From: Solirubrobacteraceae bacterium
Lineage (GTDB): Bacteria; Actinomycetota; Thermoleophilia; Solirubrobacterales; Solirubrobacteraceae
Assembly (NCBI GenBank): GCA_024710825.1
Contig: JANJUA010000386.1
Coordinates: 1-13,826, forward strand
DNA: 13,826 bases
Direction of reading: 5' to 3'
Numbering within the stretch: the first letter of the stretch is position 1; every line of letters begins with the position of its first letter. This document shows positions 1-7,256 of the stretch, one piece after another. The position numbers and the translations under genes were made by a program. The notes beneath the pieces were generated by a model. It made no database searches, was not told the origin of the DNA, and saw nothing but the letters and a program-made list of their open reading frames with translations.

Positions 1-1020
1 GTCGCCCTCGACCTTCCCCGTCGCGATGTACTGGGCGGCGGTCGCGACGCCGAGCTGGCCCTCGATGGCGCCCGACTGGAGGCCCGTGCCGAAGGTCTCG
101 CCGTTCTCGACGGCCTCGAGGCTGCCGGAGCAGTCGCTCGAGACGATCTTGACGTCCTTGCCCGGCTTGATCCCGTTCTCCTTCAGCGCGCGGATGATGC
201 CGTTCGCCGCCTGCTGGTTGGAGACGTAGAGGAAGTCGATGCCCTTGTCCTTGAAGCGCGGGATGACCTGGCTGCCCTTCTCGTAGCCGGTCTCCGGGTC
301 GTTGGCGCCGTACTCGGTCCCGATCACGTTGAACGGCTCGTCGGCGGTGGCGTCCTCGAAGCCCTTCCAGCGCTCCACCCCGGTCTTCTCGCCCTCGGGG
401 TGCTGGAAGACGAGCAGGTTGCCCTCCTCGCTGTGGAGCTTGACGTCCTCGTCGCGCGCCTCCTGCCTGGCCTCCAGCAGCATCTCGCCGGCGACGCGGC
501 CGATGAGCTGCTGGTTGGCGCCCGCATAGGCCTTGACGAACTCGCGCGACTGCTCGTTGGGCTCCTGGGTGATGAGGATCACCGGAGCGATCGTCGAGAG
601 CTGGCGTATCGCGTTGATCGCGGCGTCGGCGACCCACGGGAAGATCAGCGCGGCCGCCGGCTTGGCGCCGGTGGCGACGTACTGCTGGACCTGCTGGTCC
701 TGCTCGGGCTGCGAGAAGTTGTTCTGGAAGACCTTCAGCTCGTAGCCGAGCTTCTCGGCCATCTGCTTGGCGCCGTCGATCTGGACCGCCCCGTACACGT
801 TGGAGGCGGTCATCGTGAACATCACGATCTCCTTGCCGTCGCCCTGGAGCGATCCGGTGCCCGCGGCCTCCTCGCCGCTCGTCGCGGCGCCGGTCGCGGA
901 CGTGGAGGTCGAGCCCTCGTCGTCGTCTCCGCCGCAGGCGATCACGCCGACCGCGAGCCCCAGCAGGACCACCACGATCGCGGCGAGGCGGGCACCCCAC
1001 CGCCGTCTCTTGCGCTGCAT
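1..1020 (-). CDS. Sugar-type ABC transporter substrate-binding lipoprotein (partial, C-terminus off window)
   Basis: Extracytoplasmic solute receptor of an RbsB-like (periplasmic binding protein type 1, sugar family) ABC importer. 340 codons are visible with no stop, so the C-terminus lies beyond base 1. Residues 1-28 form a lipoprotein signal: a basic start (MQRKRRRWGARL), a hydrophobic core and lipobox VIAC with Cys29, followed by an acidic/Ser/Thr linker. The mature part starts with a beta strand (KEIVMFTMTASNVYGAVQ), then a GAKQMAEKLGYELKVF helix-strand unit, an N-domain ending near PVILITQEP, and a typical EDATADEPFNVIGTEYG region, all in the order expected of the family. The start is the ATG at 1020, preceded by a GAGGAGAGG ribosome site about 6 bases upstream. 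The permease and ATPase genes would be expected to the left. The ligand cannot be read from sequence; members bind sugars, but also autoinducers, purines or other small molecules. It is divergent from the aldehyde dehydrogenase operon and shares an operator-like site with the livK-type gene at 9908. Confidence 0.88.
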   Translation of the reverse strand, partial: MQRKRRRWGARLAAIVVVLLGLAVGVIACGGDDDEGSTSTSATGAATSGEEAAGTGSLQGDGKEIVMFTMTASNVYGAVQIDGAKQMAEKLGYELKVFQNNFSQPEQDQQVQQYVATGAKPAAALIFPWVADAAINAIRQLSTIAPVILITQEPNEQSREFVKAYAGANQQLIGRVAGEMLLEARQEARDEDVKLHSEEGNLLVFQHPEGEKTGVERWKGFEDATADEPFNVIGTEYGANDPETGYEKGSQVIPRFKDKGIDFLYVSNQQAANGIIRALKENGIKPGKDVKIVSSDCSGSLEAVENGETFGTGLQSGAIEGQLGVATAAQYIATGKVEGD

Positions 1021-1076
1021 CCTCGTCACCTCTCCTCGGAGATCAGCCCGTCATGGCGTCGCGGCGCGGCCAAAGA

Positions 1077-1100
1077 AAAAGACCAACACCGTTTGTCATT
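1077..1100. promoter_or_regulatory. Operator-like site A, shared with 9944-9967
   Basis: The central 17 bases (1081-1097, GACCAACACCGTTTGTC) are an imperfect dyad of GAC(C/A)AA half-sites. The 24-base stretch matches 9944-9967 at 19 positions without gaps, including the outer AAAAGACCAA and GTCATT arms. It lies just downstream of the predicted -10 of the minus-strand binding-protein gene, where a repressor would block initiation. The regulator is not in the window. The match is seen directly; operator function is inferred. Confidence 0.55.
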
Positions 1101-1103
1101 ACG

Positions 1104-1133
1104 GTTCTACACCTCGACTCCGACCACTGTCAA
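1104..1133 (-). promoter_or_regulatory. Predicted sigma70-type promoter for the binding-protein gene at 1020
   Basis: On the minus strand there is a perfect TTGACA (1133-1128), an 18-base spacer and TAGAAC (1109-1104) as -10. Transcription would begin near 1097, at the edge of operator-like site A, leaving a leader of roughly 75 bases. Confidence 0.45.
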
Positions 1134-1160
1134 GCCGGAAGCGGCGACGGCCTCCGCCGG

Positions 1161-1189
1161 TTGACACCCCCGACGCGCGCCGCTAACGT
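1161..1189 (+). promoter_or_regulatory. Predicted sigma70-type promoter for the aldehyde dehydrogenase operon
   Basis: A perfect TTGACA (1161-1166) is followed by a 17-base spacer and TAACGT (1184-1189). The -10 keeps the TAnnnT positions most conserved in high-GC actinobacteria. The start would be near 1196, about 30 bases before the first codon. Confidence 0.5.
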
Positions 1190-1201
1190 CCTTAATTCAT
1201 C

Positions 1202-1210
1202 AACGACCTT
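1202..1210 (+). promoter_or_regulatory. AACGACCTT box downstream of the ALDH promoter
   Basis: The 9-mer AACGACCTT lies just after the predicted start of the ALDH transcript. The same 9-mer occurs on the opposite strand at 10039-10047, just after the predicted start of the EthD-type gene. A variant (AACGTCCTT) sits at 1185-1193 over the -10, spaced 17 bases away. It resembles the AATGAC half-site of the two palindromic sites, so it may be a weaker site for the same regulator. Function is inferred. Confidence 0.35.
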
Positions 1211-1227
1211 GCTTTTTATGCTGAGGT

Positions 1228-2730
1228 GTGACCGTGCCCGAATCGGCAGCCCTTGACGAGCTGGACCTCTTCGTCGGTGGAGAACACCGCCCCGCGGGCG
1301 ACGGGCGCCGGTTCGAGACCGTCGACCCCACCACCGGCCGCACGTGGGCGCGCGTCGCCGCGGCCACCGCGGACGACGTCGACGCGTGCGTCCGACAGGC
1401 CCACGCGACATTCGAGTCCGACGCCTGGCGCTCGCTCGCCGCCAGCGAGCGCGGCCTGCTGCTGTTCCGCCTGGCCGACGCGATCGCCGAAGACGCGGAG
1501 CGCATCGGGGCGCTGGAGACCCGCGACAACGGCAAGCTCTACAAGGAGATGCTGGTCCAGCTCCAGCTCGTCCCGAAGTGGATCCGCTACTTCGCGGGCA
1601 TGGCCGACAAGCTCGAGGGCACGACGATCCCGCTCGACCGGCAGAGCATCCTCAACTACACCGTGCCCGAGCCGCTCGGCGTCGTGGCGATCATCACCCC
1701 GTGGAACTCCCCCGTCTTCCTGACGATGATGGCGGCGGCCCCCGCGCTGGCCGCCGGCAACACGGTGGTCGTCAAGCCGTCCGAGGTCACGCCCGCGTCG
1801 ATGCTCGCGGTCGCCGAGCTCGCGCACCGCGTCGGCTTCCCGGCCGGGGCGTTCAACGTCCTCACCGGGCTGGGAGACGTGGGCAAGACCCTCGTCGAGC
1901 ACCCGCTCGTCGCGAAGGTGTCGCTCACCGGCGGCGTCGAGGCGGGCCGTGCGGTCGGCGTGGCCGCGGCGCGGCGGTTCGTCCCGGTGACCCTCGAGCT
2001 GGGAGGCAAGTCGGCGAACATCGTCTTCGAGGACGCGAACCTCGACGCGGTCGAGGCCGGCGTCCTGGCCGGCATCTTCGCCGCCGCCGGGCAGACCTGC
2101 GTGGCGGGCTCGCGGGCGTTCGTCCACGCGCGCGTCTACGACGAGCTCGTCGACAGGCTGGTGAGCCGGGCAGAGCGCATCAAGATCGGCGACCCGATGG
2201 ACGACGAGACGCAGATGGGCCCGATCGCCACCAAGCCGCAGCTCGAGAAGGTCGCGTCGTTCGTCGAGCGCGCCCGCTCCGAGGGCGGCGAGGTCGTCGC
2301 CGGAGGGCGGCCCGCGGAGGTGCCCGGCCGCGAGGACGGCTTCTTCTGGCAGCCGACGATCGTCTCGGGCGCGGCGCCGGACTCCCATCTGGCGCAGAAC
2401 GAGGTCTTCGGACCCGTGCTGGCGCTCTTCCGCTTCGAGGACGAGGACGAGGTCGTCCGGGCCGCCAACGACACCCGCTACGGCCTCGCCGCGGGGCTCT
2501 GGACGCGGGACGTCGGTCGGGCCCATCGCGTCGCGCGGGCGCTCCAAGCGGGCACGGTGTGGGTGAACATGTACCGCGCGATGGCCCCGCAGTCCCCGTT
2601 CGGCGGTTACAAGGAGAGCGGCATCGGCCGCCAGAACGGCATCGACGCGATCCGCGAGTACGTGCAGACCAAGAGCGTCTGGGTCGAGCTCTCCGACGAG
2701 GTCCAGGACCCGTTCGTCCTCCGGGCGTGA
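1228..2730 (+). CDS. NAD(P)-dependent aldehyde dehydrogenase
   Basis: Cytoplasmic ALDH-superfamily enzyme (500 aa, normal family length) oxidising an aldehyde to its carboxylate with NAD(P)+. Visible landmarks are the cofactor-side motif ITPWNSP with Asn160, KPSE with Lys183, LELGGKS with general-base Glu257, GQTCVAGSR with nucleophile Cys291 and EVFGPV with Glu392. The Glu-Cys spacing of 34 is that of classical ALDHs (268/302). The usual FTGS turn reads LTGG here (233-236). The start is uncertain: GTG at 1228 gives the longest protein, but GTG at 1234 is better spaced from the GAGGTG ribosome site at 1223-1228. It is the first gene of an operon with three 5-oxoprolinase-like subunits, suggesting it oxidises a semialdehyde or aminoaldehyde in the same pathway (inference). 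The substrate cannot be assigned from the sequence. Confidence 0.93.
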   Translation: MTVPESAALDELDLFVGGEHRPAGDGRRFETVDPTTGRTWARVAAATADDVDACVRQAHATFESDAWRSLAASERGLLLFRLADAIAEDAERIGALETRDNGKLYKEMLVQLQLVPKWIRYFAGMADKLEGTTIPLDRQSILNYTVPEPLGVVAIITPWNSPVFLTMMAAAPALAAGNTVVVKPSEVTPASMLAVAELAHRVGFPAGAFNVLTGLGDVGKTLVEHPLVAKVSLTGGVEAGRAVGVAAARRFVPVTLELGGKSANIVFEDANLDAVEAGVLAGIFAAAGQTCVAGSRAFVHARVYDELVDRLVSRAERIKIGDPMDDETQMGPIATKPQLEKVASFVERARSEGGEVVAGGRPAEVPGREDGFFWQPTIVSGAAPDSHLAQNEVFGPVLALFRFEDEDEVVRAANDTRYGLAAGLWTRDVGRAHRVARALQAGTVWVNMYRAMAPQSPFGGYKESGIGRQNGIDAIREYVQTKSVWVELSDEVQDPFVLRA

Positions 2731-3746
2731 CCGCGATGGCCGAGCCCGTGCACGTCGAGGTCGTCCGCTCGGGGCTGCAGACCACGATCCAGGACGGCGG
2801 CCGCCCCGGCTACCTGTCGCGCGGCATCCCGCCCGCCGGCCCGCAGGACTACCGCTCGTTCGCGCTGGCCAGCGTGCTCGTCGGCAACCCGCTCCCGCCG
2901 CCGCCGCTGACCCCGGGAGACCCGGGCCTGGCGGGCCTGGAGATGCTCGCCACCGGGCCGACGCTCAAGTTCGACGGCCCGGCCGTCATCGCCCTCACCG
3001 GCGGCCACGTCGACGCGACGCTCGACCGAGAGCCGGTGCCGACCTGGACGGCGGTCGCGGTCGAGGCGGGCGCCACGCTGAGGGTGGGCAAGGTGGGGCC
3101 GGGGATGCGGGCGTACCTGGCGGTGGCGGGCGGCATCGACGTGCTGCCGTACCTCGGCTCGCGCGCCACGTACGTGCGCGGCGGTCAGGGCGGGCTGGAG
3201 GGCCGCGCGCTGCGCAAGGGCGACCGCCTCCCCATCGGCCCGGCCTCCGACGCCGTCGCGCCCGGCCGCAGCGTCGCGGAGGCGGCGCGCCGCCGGCTCG
3301 ACGAGCGGCCATGGACCGTGCGCGTCGTGCCCGGACCCCAGGACCACCTCTTCACCGAGCGCGGACTCGAGACCTTCTTCACCGCCGAGTGGCAGCTCTC
3401 CCCCACCTCGGACCGCATGGGCTTCCGCTTCCTCGGCCCGGCGCTCGAGCTGCGCGAGCGCCCCGAGTACCTGGTGCGCGACGCCGGCTCCGGGCCGGCC
3501 GACATCGTCGACGACATCATCCCCATAGGCGGCATCCAGGTGCCCGGCGGCATCGAGCCGATCGCGATGGGCGTCGAGAACCCGACCGCCGGCGGCTACG
3601 CGAAGATCGGCACCGTGATCTCCACCGACCTCGGGGTGCTCGGCCAGATCCGCCCGATGGACCCGGTCCGCTTCGAAGCCGTCACGGTCGACGAGGCGCA
3701 GCAAACGGCCCGCGACGAGCTGGCGGCGATCGCCGAGGCGCCGTGA
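2727..3746 (+). CDS. pxpC: 5-oxoprolinase subunit C-like protein (biotin-dependent carboxyltransferase / KipA family)
   Basis: Homologue of PxpC, one of three subunits (PxpA, B, C) that together hydrolyse 5-oxoproline to glutamate using ATP; also related to KipA and allophanate hydrolase subunit 2. At 339 aa it has the family length. Recognisable parts are GLQTTIQDGGRPGY (16-29), GIPPAGPQD (33-41), YLAVAGGID then LGSRATY (130-149), SDRMGFRFLGP (228-238) and IQVPGG...GGYAKIGTVI (270-298). Departures from the usual family pattern include a Pro-rich insert PLPPPPLTPGDPGL (55-68) after VGN and VENPTAGGYAKIG where DRQTTGGYPKIA is typical. The GTG at 2727 overlaps the ALDH stop as GTGA, matching the 4-base overlaps at the next two junctions. 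ATG at 2736 is an in-frame alternative start. Neither has a clear ribosome site, consistent with translational coupling. Confidence 0.85.
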   Translation: MTAMAEPVHVEVVRSGLQTTIQDGGRPGYLSRGIPPAGPQDYRSFALASVLVGNPLPPPPLTPGDPGLAGLEMLATGPTLKFDGPAVIALTGGHVDATLDREPVPTWTAVAVEAGATLRVGKVGPGMRAYLAVAGGIDVLPYLGSRATYVRGGQGGLEGRALRKGDRLPIGPASDAVAPGRSVAEAARRRLDERPWTVRVVPGPQDHLFTERGLETFFTAEWQLSPTSDRMGFRFLGPALELRERPEYLVRDAGSGPADIVDDIIPIGGIQVPGGIEPIAMGVENPTAGGYAKIGTVISTDLGVLGQIRPMDPVRFEAVTVDEAQQTARDELAAIAEAP

Positions 3747-4525
3747 AGCGCATCGGCCTCAACTGCGACCTGGGCGAGTCGTTCGGCAACTGGCGGCTCG
3801 GCGCCGACGAGGAGTTGCTGGGGCGGATCACCACCGCGAGCCTCGCCTGCGGCTTTCACGGCGGCGACCCGGTGACGATGCGCCGCTCGGTGGCGGCGGC
3901 GGTCGAGCACGGGGTCGCGGTCGGCTCGCACCCCGGGCTCCCGGACCTGCTCGGCTTCGGCCGGCGCGTCATGGAAGTCTCCCCCGAGGACCTCCACGCC
4001 TACGTCGTCTACCAGTCCGGGGCGCTGGAGGCCTTCCTGCGCCCGCACGGGCGGGGGCTCGACCACGTCAAGCCGCACGGCGCGCTGTACCCGATGCTCA
4101 ACCGACGCGAGGACCTGGCCGTCGCCGCGGTCGACGCGATGTTCGAGGTCATGGAGCGCCCCGCCCTCTTCTGGCCGGCGGGCTCCGAGGACCGAGCGCT
4201 GCTGCGCGTGGCGCGCGACCGCGGCGTGCGGGTCATGCGCGAGTTCTACCCCGACTCGCGCTACGGCGCCGACGGCGAGACCGTCGTCGAGCGCCACCGC
4301 GAGCCGATGAGCCCCGACGACGCCGAGGCCGCCCTGCGCCGCTTCCTCGGCACCCAGAAGGTGGAGACGATCGACGGCGGCACGATCCCGCTGGCGGCGG
4401 AGAGCATCTGCGTGCACGGCGACGGCCCGACCGCGACCGCGATCGTCGAGCGCGTCTGCGCCGTGCTCGACGAGCTGGGCGTCGCCCGGCAGGCGGCGAC
4501 CGAGAGCGAGGACGCGATCCCATGA
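3743..4525 (+). CDS. pxpA: 5-oxoprolinase subunit A-like protein (LamB/YcsF family)
   Basis: PxpA/LamB/YcsF family, the putative hydrolytic barrel subunit of the ATP-dependent 5-oxoprolinase; fungal LamB is linked to lactam use. At 260 aa it has the usual length. Motifs seen are LNCDLGESFG (6-15), ACGFHGGDP (35-43, usually GFHAGD), SHPGLPDLLGFGRR (62-75, close to the Bacillus YcsF type) and VKPHGALY (109-116). The segment FWPAGSED...REFYPDSRY (143-174) differs from the typical GLAGSE...EVFADRxY, and HREPMSP follows where PRS is usual. The GTG start forms a GTGA overlap with the preceding stop, with GAGG 4 bases upstream. Membership of the family is clear. Activity on 5-oxoproline rather than another lactam, imide or cyclic amide is uncertain because these deviations fall in conserved blocks. 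Confidence 0.87.
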   Translation: MKRIGLNCDLGESFGNWRLGADEELLGRITTASLACGFHGGDPVTMRRSVAAAVEHGVAVGSHPGLPDLLGFGRRVMEVSPEDLHAYVVYQSGALEAFLRPHGRGLDHVKPHGALYPMLNRREDLAVAAVDAMFEVMERPALFWPAGSEDRALLRVARDRGVRVMREFYPDSRYGADGETVVERHREPMSPDDAEAALRRFLGTQKVETIDGGTIPLAAESICVHGDGPTATAIVERVCAVLDELGVARQAATESEDAIP

Positions 4526-5370
4526 TCTACGACGAGCCGATCTACCGGCCGCTGGGCGACTGCATGCTGGGCGTCGAGTTCGGCGACGAGGCGAACCTGG
4601 AGCTGAGCTTCAAGGTGCTCGAGCTGGAGCGCCTCGTCCGTGAGGCGAAGATCACGGGCATCGTCGAGACGGTGGTGTCGCTGCGCGAGCTGGCGCTCGT
4701 GCTCGACCGGACCAAGACCACGAACGCCAAGGTCCAGGAGGCGCTCGACCGCGTGATCGCGGAGCTGGGCGAGGTCAAGACCCTGCCGTCGCGGCGCTGG
4801 CTGCTGCCCTGCTGGTACGACGACCCGTGGTCCAGTGAGCTGGCCGCCCGCTACGGCGTCGAGAACAACCTGGAGATCGTCGCGCGCGAGAACGGCCTGA
4901 CGAAGGAGCAGGTCGTCGAGCGCCACACCTCCGGCGAGTTCTGGGTCGTCTGCGTCGGCTTCACGCCCGGCTGCTACTTCTCGGCCCCCCTCGATCCGGC
5001 GATGCACATGGCGGCGCCGAAGTGGAAGACCCCGCGCGACTACACGCCGGCACGCTGCCTCGCGCTCGCGGGCTTCTCGACCGGCGCCTACCCCGTCGCC
5101 AGCCCAGGCGGCTACCAGCTCCTCGGCCGCCTGGCGGTCAACATCTACGAGCCCCACCCGCGCAACGCCGCGTTCCCGCCCGACGGCGTCCTGCTGCGCG
5201 CCGGCGACCGCATCCGCTATCGCGCCGTCGACGCCCTGGAGTACGACCGCATCTGGACCGAGGTCGAGGCCGGCCGCTACGAGTACGACGTGGTGACCGA
5301 GGACTTCGACGTGGCCGGCTACGTCCGCGAGTTCGGCCGGACCTCCGCCACCGGCGGCGGCGTCTCCTGA
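4522..5370 (+). CDS. pxpB: 5-oxoprolinase subunit B-like protein (KipI / carboxyltransferase subdomain A family)
   Basis: PxpB/KipI-type partner of the PxpC-like subunit, completing the three-subunit set. Recognisable parts are the opening IYRPLGDCMLGVEFG (6-20), H135 in the VVERHTSGEF block, CVGFTPGCYF (144-153, family GFxPGF), SPGGYQLLGR (194-203) and LLRAGDRIRY (224-233). It is 282 aa, longer than the roughly 220-240 aa of typical KipI proteins. The usual VPxGSVAIAGxQTGIYP is replaced by YTPARCLALAGFSTGAYP (174-191). The ATG overlaps the preceding stop as ATGA, with GAGG about 10 bases upstream. Its last 52 bases overlap the convergent livM gene. In Bacillus KipI inhibits the sporulation kinase KinA, but the neighbourhood here points to an enzyme subunit, not a kinase inhibitor. 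Confidence 0.84.
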   Translation: MIYDEPIYRPLGDCMLGVEFGDEANLELSFKVLELERLVREAKITGIVETVVSLRELALVLDRTKTTNAKVQEALDRVIAELGEVKTLPSRRWLLPCWYDDPWSSELAARYGVENNLEIVARENGLTKEQVVERHTSGEFWVVCVGFTPGCYFSAPLDPAMHMAAPKWKTPRDYTPARCLALAGFSTGAYPVASPGGYQLLGRLAVNIYEPHPRNAAFPPDGVLLRAGDRIRYRAVDALEYDRIWTEVEAGRYEYDVVTEDFDVAGYVREFGRTSATGGGVS

Positions 5371-6353
5371 CGCCGTCGCCGCCGCGGCAGCCTGAGCCGC
5401 AGCTCGCGCCCGCCGGTGATGCCGCTCGGGCGGAGCACGAGGATGGCGAACATGAGGATCGCGAAGCAGACCTCCGTCAGCCCCGGCCGGTCCAGCGCGC
5501 CCTCCAGGTCCCGCAGCCACTGCGCCAGGAAGGTCAGCACGAGCGTCCCGATCACCGCGCCCGTGAGGCTGTTGATCCCACCGACGACGAGCATCGCGAG
5601 GGTGAGGAACGTCAGGTCCAGGTAGAAGACGTCGGGGTTGAACGAGCCGAGCAGCTGCCCGTAGACGCCGCCGGCCAGGCCGACGAGCAGGCCGGAGAGG
5701 ATGAGCGCTCCTCCGCGCAGGACGCCGACGCGGGCGCCCATCGCGCCGGCGGCGACGTCGTCCTCCCGGGCCGCTCTCAGCTGCAGCCCGATCCGCGAGT
5801 TCTGGTACAGGTCGACGACGACGACGAAGACGATCGCCCACACCGCCGCGACCCACAGCGTCGTCTCCCGCGGCACGCCGAGCATGCCCTTGGTGCCGCG
5901 CGTCAGCGGCTCGTAGTTGCGGGCGATGACGTAGACGATCACGAGCATGGCGAACGTCGCCAGCGCGGCACTGAGCCCGGAGACCCGCCCGAACGCGGGC
6001 GCGAGCAGCGCGGCGACGACGCCGGCGGCGAGCGCCCCGGCGAGCACGGCGACCAGCGGGTCGAGCTCGACGTTCGACAGCCAGCCGGGCAGCTCGGCGT
6101 ACAGCAGCTCCTTCTGCGTGACGGGCACGGCGAGCACGCCCGCGACGTAGGCGCCGACCGCGGCGAAGCCGATGTGGCCGAACGAGAAGACGCCGGTCAC
6201 GCCGACGAACGAGTACAGCCCGATCACGATGCACATCTGCACGAGGCCGGTGGTCACGTCGAGCTGCGAGGAGCGCGACAGCGAACCGGCGACGAGCGCG
6301 ACGACCACGACGATCGCCGCTAGCGGGAGGGCGCTGGGCGCCTGGCGGGGCAT
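5319..6353 (-). CDS. livM: Branched-chain amino acid-type ABC transporter permease, LivM family
   Basis: Inner-membrane permease of a HAAT-family importer, pairing with the LivH-type protein. At 344 aa with several hydrophobic segments, it carries the LivM-like block GVFSFGHIGFAAVGAYVAG and a cytoplasmic coupling loop RIGLQLRAAREDDVAAGAMG (EAA-like) that contacts the ATPases. The C-terminus after LRPSGITGG is very Arg-rich (RLRLPRRRRRQ) and is probably cytoplasmic. The ATG at 6353 is preceded by a perfect AGGAGGT (6369-6363) nine bases upstream, which also overlaps the livH stop; 14 bases separate the genes. It is the last gene of the operon. The 3' end runs 52 bases into pxpB on the other strand. 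Confidence 0.9.
   Translation of the reverse strand: MPRQAPSALPLAAIVVVVALVAGSLSRSSQLDVTTGLVQMCIVIGLYSFVGVTGVFSFGHIGFAAVGAYVAGVLAVPVTQKELLYAELPGWLSNVELDPLVAVLAGALAAGVVAALLAPAFGRVSGLSAALATFAMLVIVYVIARNYEPLTRGTKGMLGVPRETTLWVAAVWAIVFVVVVDLYQNSRIGLQLRAAREDDVAAGAMGARVGVLRGGALILSGLLVGLAGGVYGQLLGSFNPDVFYLDLTFLTLAMLVVGGINSLTGAVIGTLVLTFLAQWLRDLEGALDRPGLTEVCFAILMFAILVLRPSGITGGRELRLRLPRRRRRQETPPPVAEVRPNSRT
5352..5381. terminator. Strong hairpin between convergent operons, candidate bidirectional terminator
   Basis: Bases 5352-5364 pair with 5369-5381: a 13-bp stem with one G-U pair and the four-base loop TCCT. It covers the pxpB stop codon and lies within the 3' end of livM. There is no T-tract on either side, so this is a GC-rich hairpin of the kind proposed to terminate in high-GC actinobacteria. 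The stem is seen directly; the role is inferred from its position between facing operons. Confidence 0.4.
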
Positions 6354-6367
6354 GGGTCGGCGACCTC

Positions 6368-7252
6368 CTACACGCGCGCCGCGCGCGCGGTCTGCGGGAT
6401 CAGGCCCTGTGGACGCAGGACAAGGGTCAGGAGCACGACGGCGAAGACGAAGGCGTCGCGGTAGGGCACGAGGCCGGCCGGGAGCAGCTCCTGGAAGGCG
6501 ATCGTGATGAAGCCCAGGGCGAAGCCCGCCAGCACTGCCCCGCGCAGCGAGCCGAGCCCGCCGACGATCGTCGCGATGAACGCGATCAGCACCGCGGAGA
6601 CGCCGAAGGTCGGCGAGACGCTGCCCGTCTGCGCCACGAGGAAGTAGCCGGCGACGCCGGCCAGCAGGCCCGACATCGCGAAGCCGACGGCGATGATGCG
6701 GTCCGCGTTGACGCCGATGAGGCGAGCCATCTCGAAGTCCTCGGCGGCCGCCCGCATCTGGATCCCCAGCGCCGTCCGCTTGACGATCAGCACCAGCGCG
6801 ACGATGAGCGCGCCGGCGACGGCGATGAGCACGAGGTCGAGCCGCGAGACGACGACCCCGGCGATGTCGATCGAGCGCGCCAGGCCGCTGCCCGCGCCCG
6901 TGGTCTCCGGCAGCGAGCCGAAGATCATGATCGCGACGTTCTGCAGCAGGTAGCTGAGCGCGAACGACGTCACCAGCAGGGTGGTGGCGTCGGCGCGACG
7001 CACGGGCTTGAACGCGATCCGGTCCATGAGCAGCGCGGCCACGACGACGATCGCGATCGACACCAGCACCATCAGCGGCGCCCACATCCCGGCGAGGACG
7101 ACGAGCGCGTAGCCGCCGATCATCAGCAGCTCGCCGTAGGCGAAGTTGATCAGGTTCATGATCCCGAACAGCAACGCGATGCCGAGCGCGAGCAGCGCGT
7201 ACTGCGCCCCCACGCTCACGGCGTCGACGAGCAGCTGGATCGCGTCCTCCAT
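6368..7252 (-). CDS. livH: Branched-chain amino acid-type ABC transporter permease, LivH family
   Basis: Inner-membrane permease, 294 aa, almost wholly hydrophobic. The N-terminal block LFGIMNLINFAYGELLMIGGY is the LivH signature (usually NLAHGxLxMxGAY). The loop GIQMRAAAEDFEMARLIGVN is the EAA-like coupling motif for the ATP-binding subunits, and IVGGLGSLRGAVLAG is a conserved LivH stretch. The ATG at 7252 follows a GGAGGGGG ribosome site. The gene begins 4 bases after the livF stop, so it is cotranscribed and probably coupled. Family assignment is secure; the transported solute is not known, since HAAT systems also carry amides, urea and aromatic acids. Confidence 0.92.
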   Translation of the reverse strand: MEDAIQLLVDAVSVGAQYALLALGIALLFGIMNLINFAYGELLMIGGYALVVLAGMWAPLMVLVSIAIVVVAALLMDRIAFKPVRRADATTLLVTSFALSYLLQNVAIMIFGSLPETTGAGSGLARSIDIAGVVVSRLDLVLIAVAGALIVALVLIVKRTALGIQMRAAAEDFEMARLIGVNADRIIAVGFAMSGLLAGVAGYFLVAQTGSVSPTFGVSAVLIAFIATIVGGLGSLRGAVLAGFALGFITIAFQELLPAGLVPYRDAFVFAVVLLTLVLRPQGLIPQTARAARV

Positions 7253-7256
7253 CTGG

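Noticed and set aside
1136..1161. A GC-rich partial dyad (CCGG...CCGG) between the two predicted promoters.
   Set aside because: The arms are interrupted and of a kind expected by chance at this base composition; it has no counterpart in the second divergent region.
1344..3746. An open frame of 800 codons overlapping the aldehyde dehydrogenase.
   Set aside because: Its first part is Arg/Gly/Ala-rich shadow translation of the ALDH gene in another frame; only the part from 2727 encodes a recognisable protein (PxpC-like). It is not a fusion.
4522..5370. Reading the KipI/KipA-like pair as a sporulation kinase inhibitor and its antagonist.
   Set aside because: No sporulation context is present, and the presence of all three Pxp-type subunits with an ALDH and transporters points to an enzyme.
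2727..5370. A biotin-dependent carboxylase, as the family name of the PxpC-like protein suggests.
   Set aside because: No biotin carboxylase or biotin carrier gene and no biotinyl-lysine motif is seen in the window; the name reflects a shared fold.
4261..6234. A 657-codon minus-strand frame and similar long frames such as 5022-6323 (plus).
   Set aside because: These are low-complexity shadows of pxpA, pxpB and livM produced by the scarcity of stop codons at high GC; no domain is visible.
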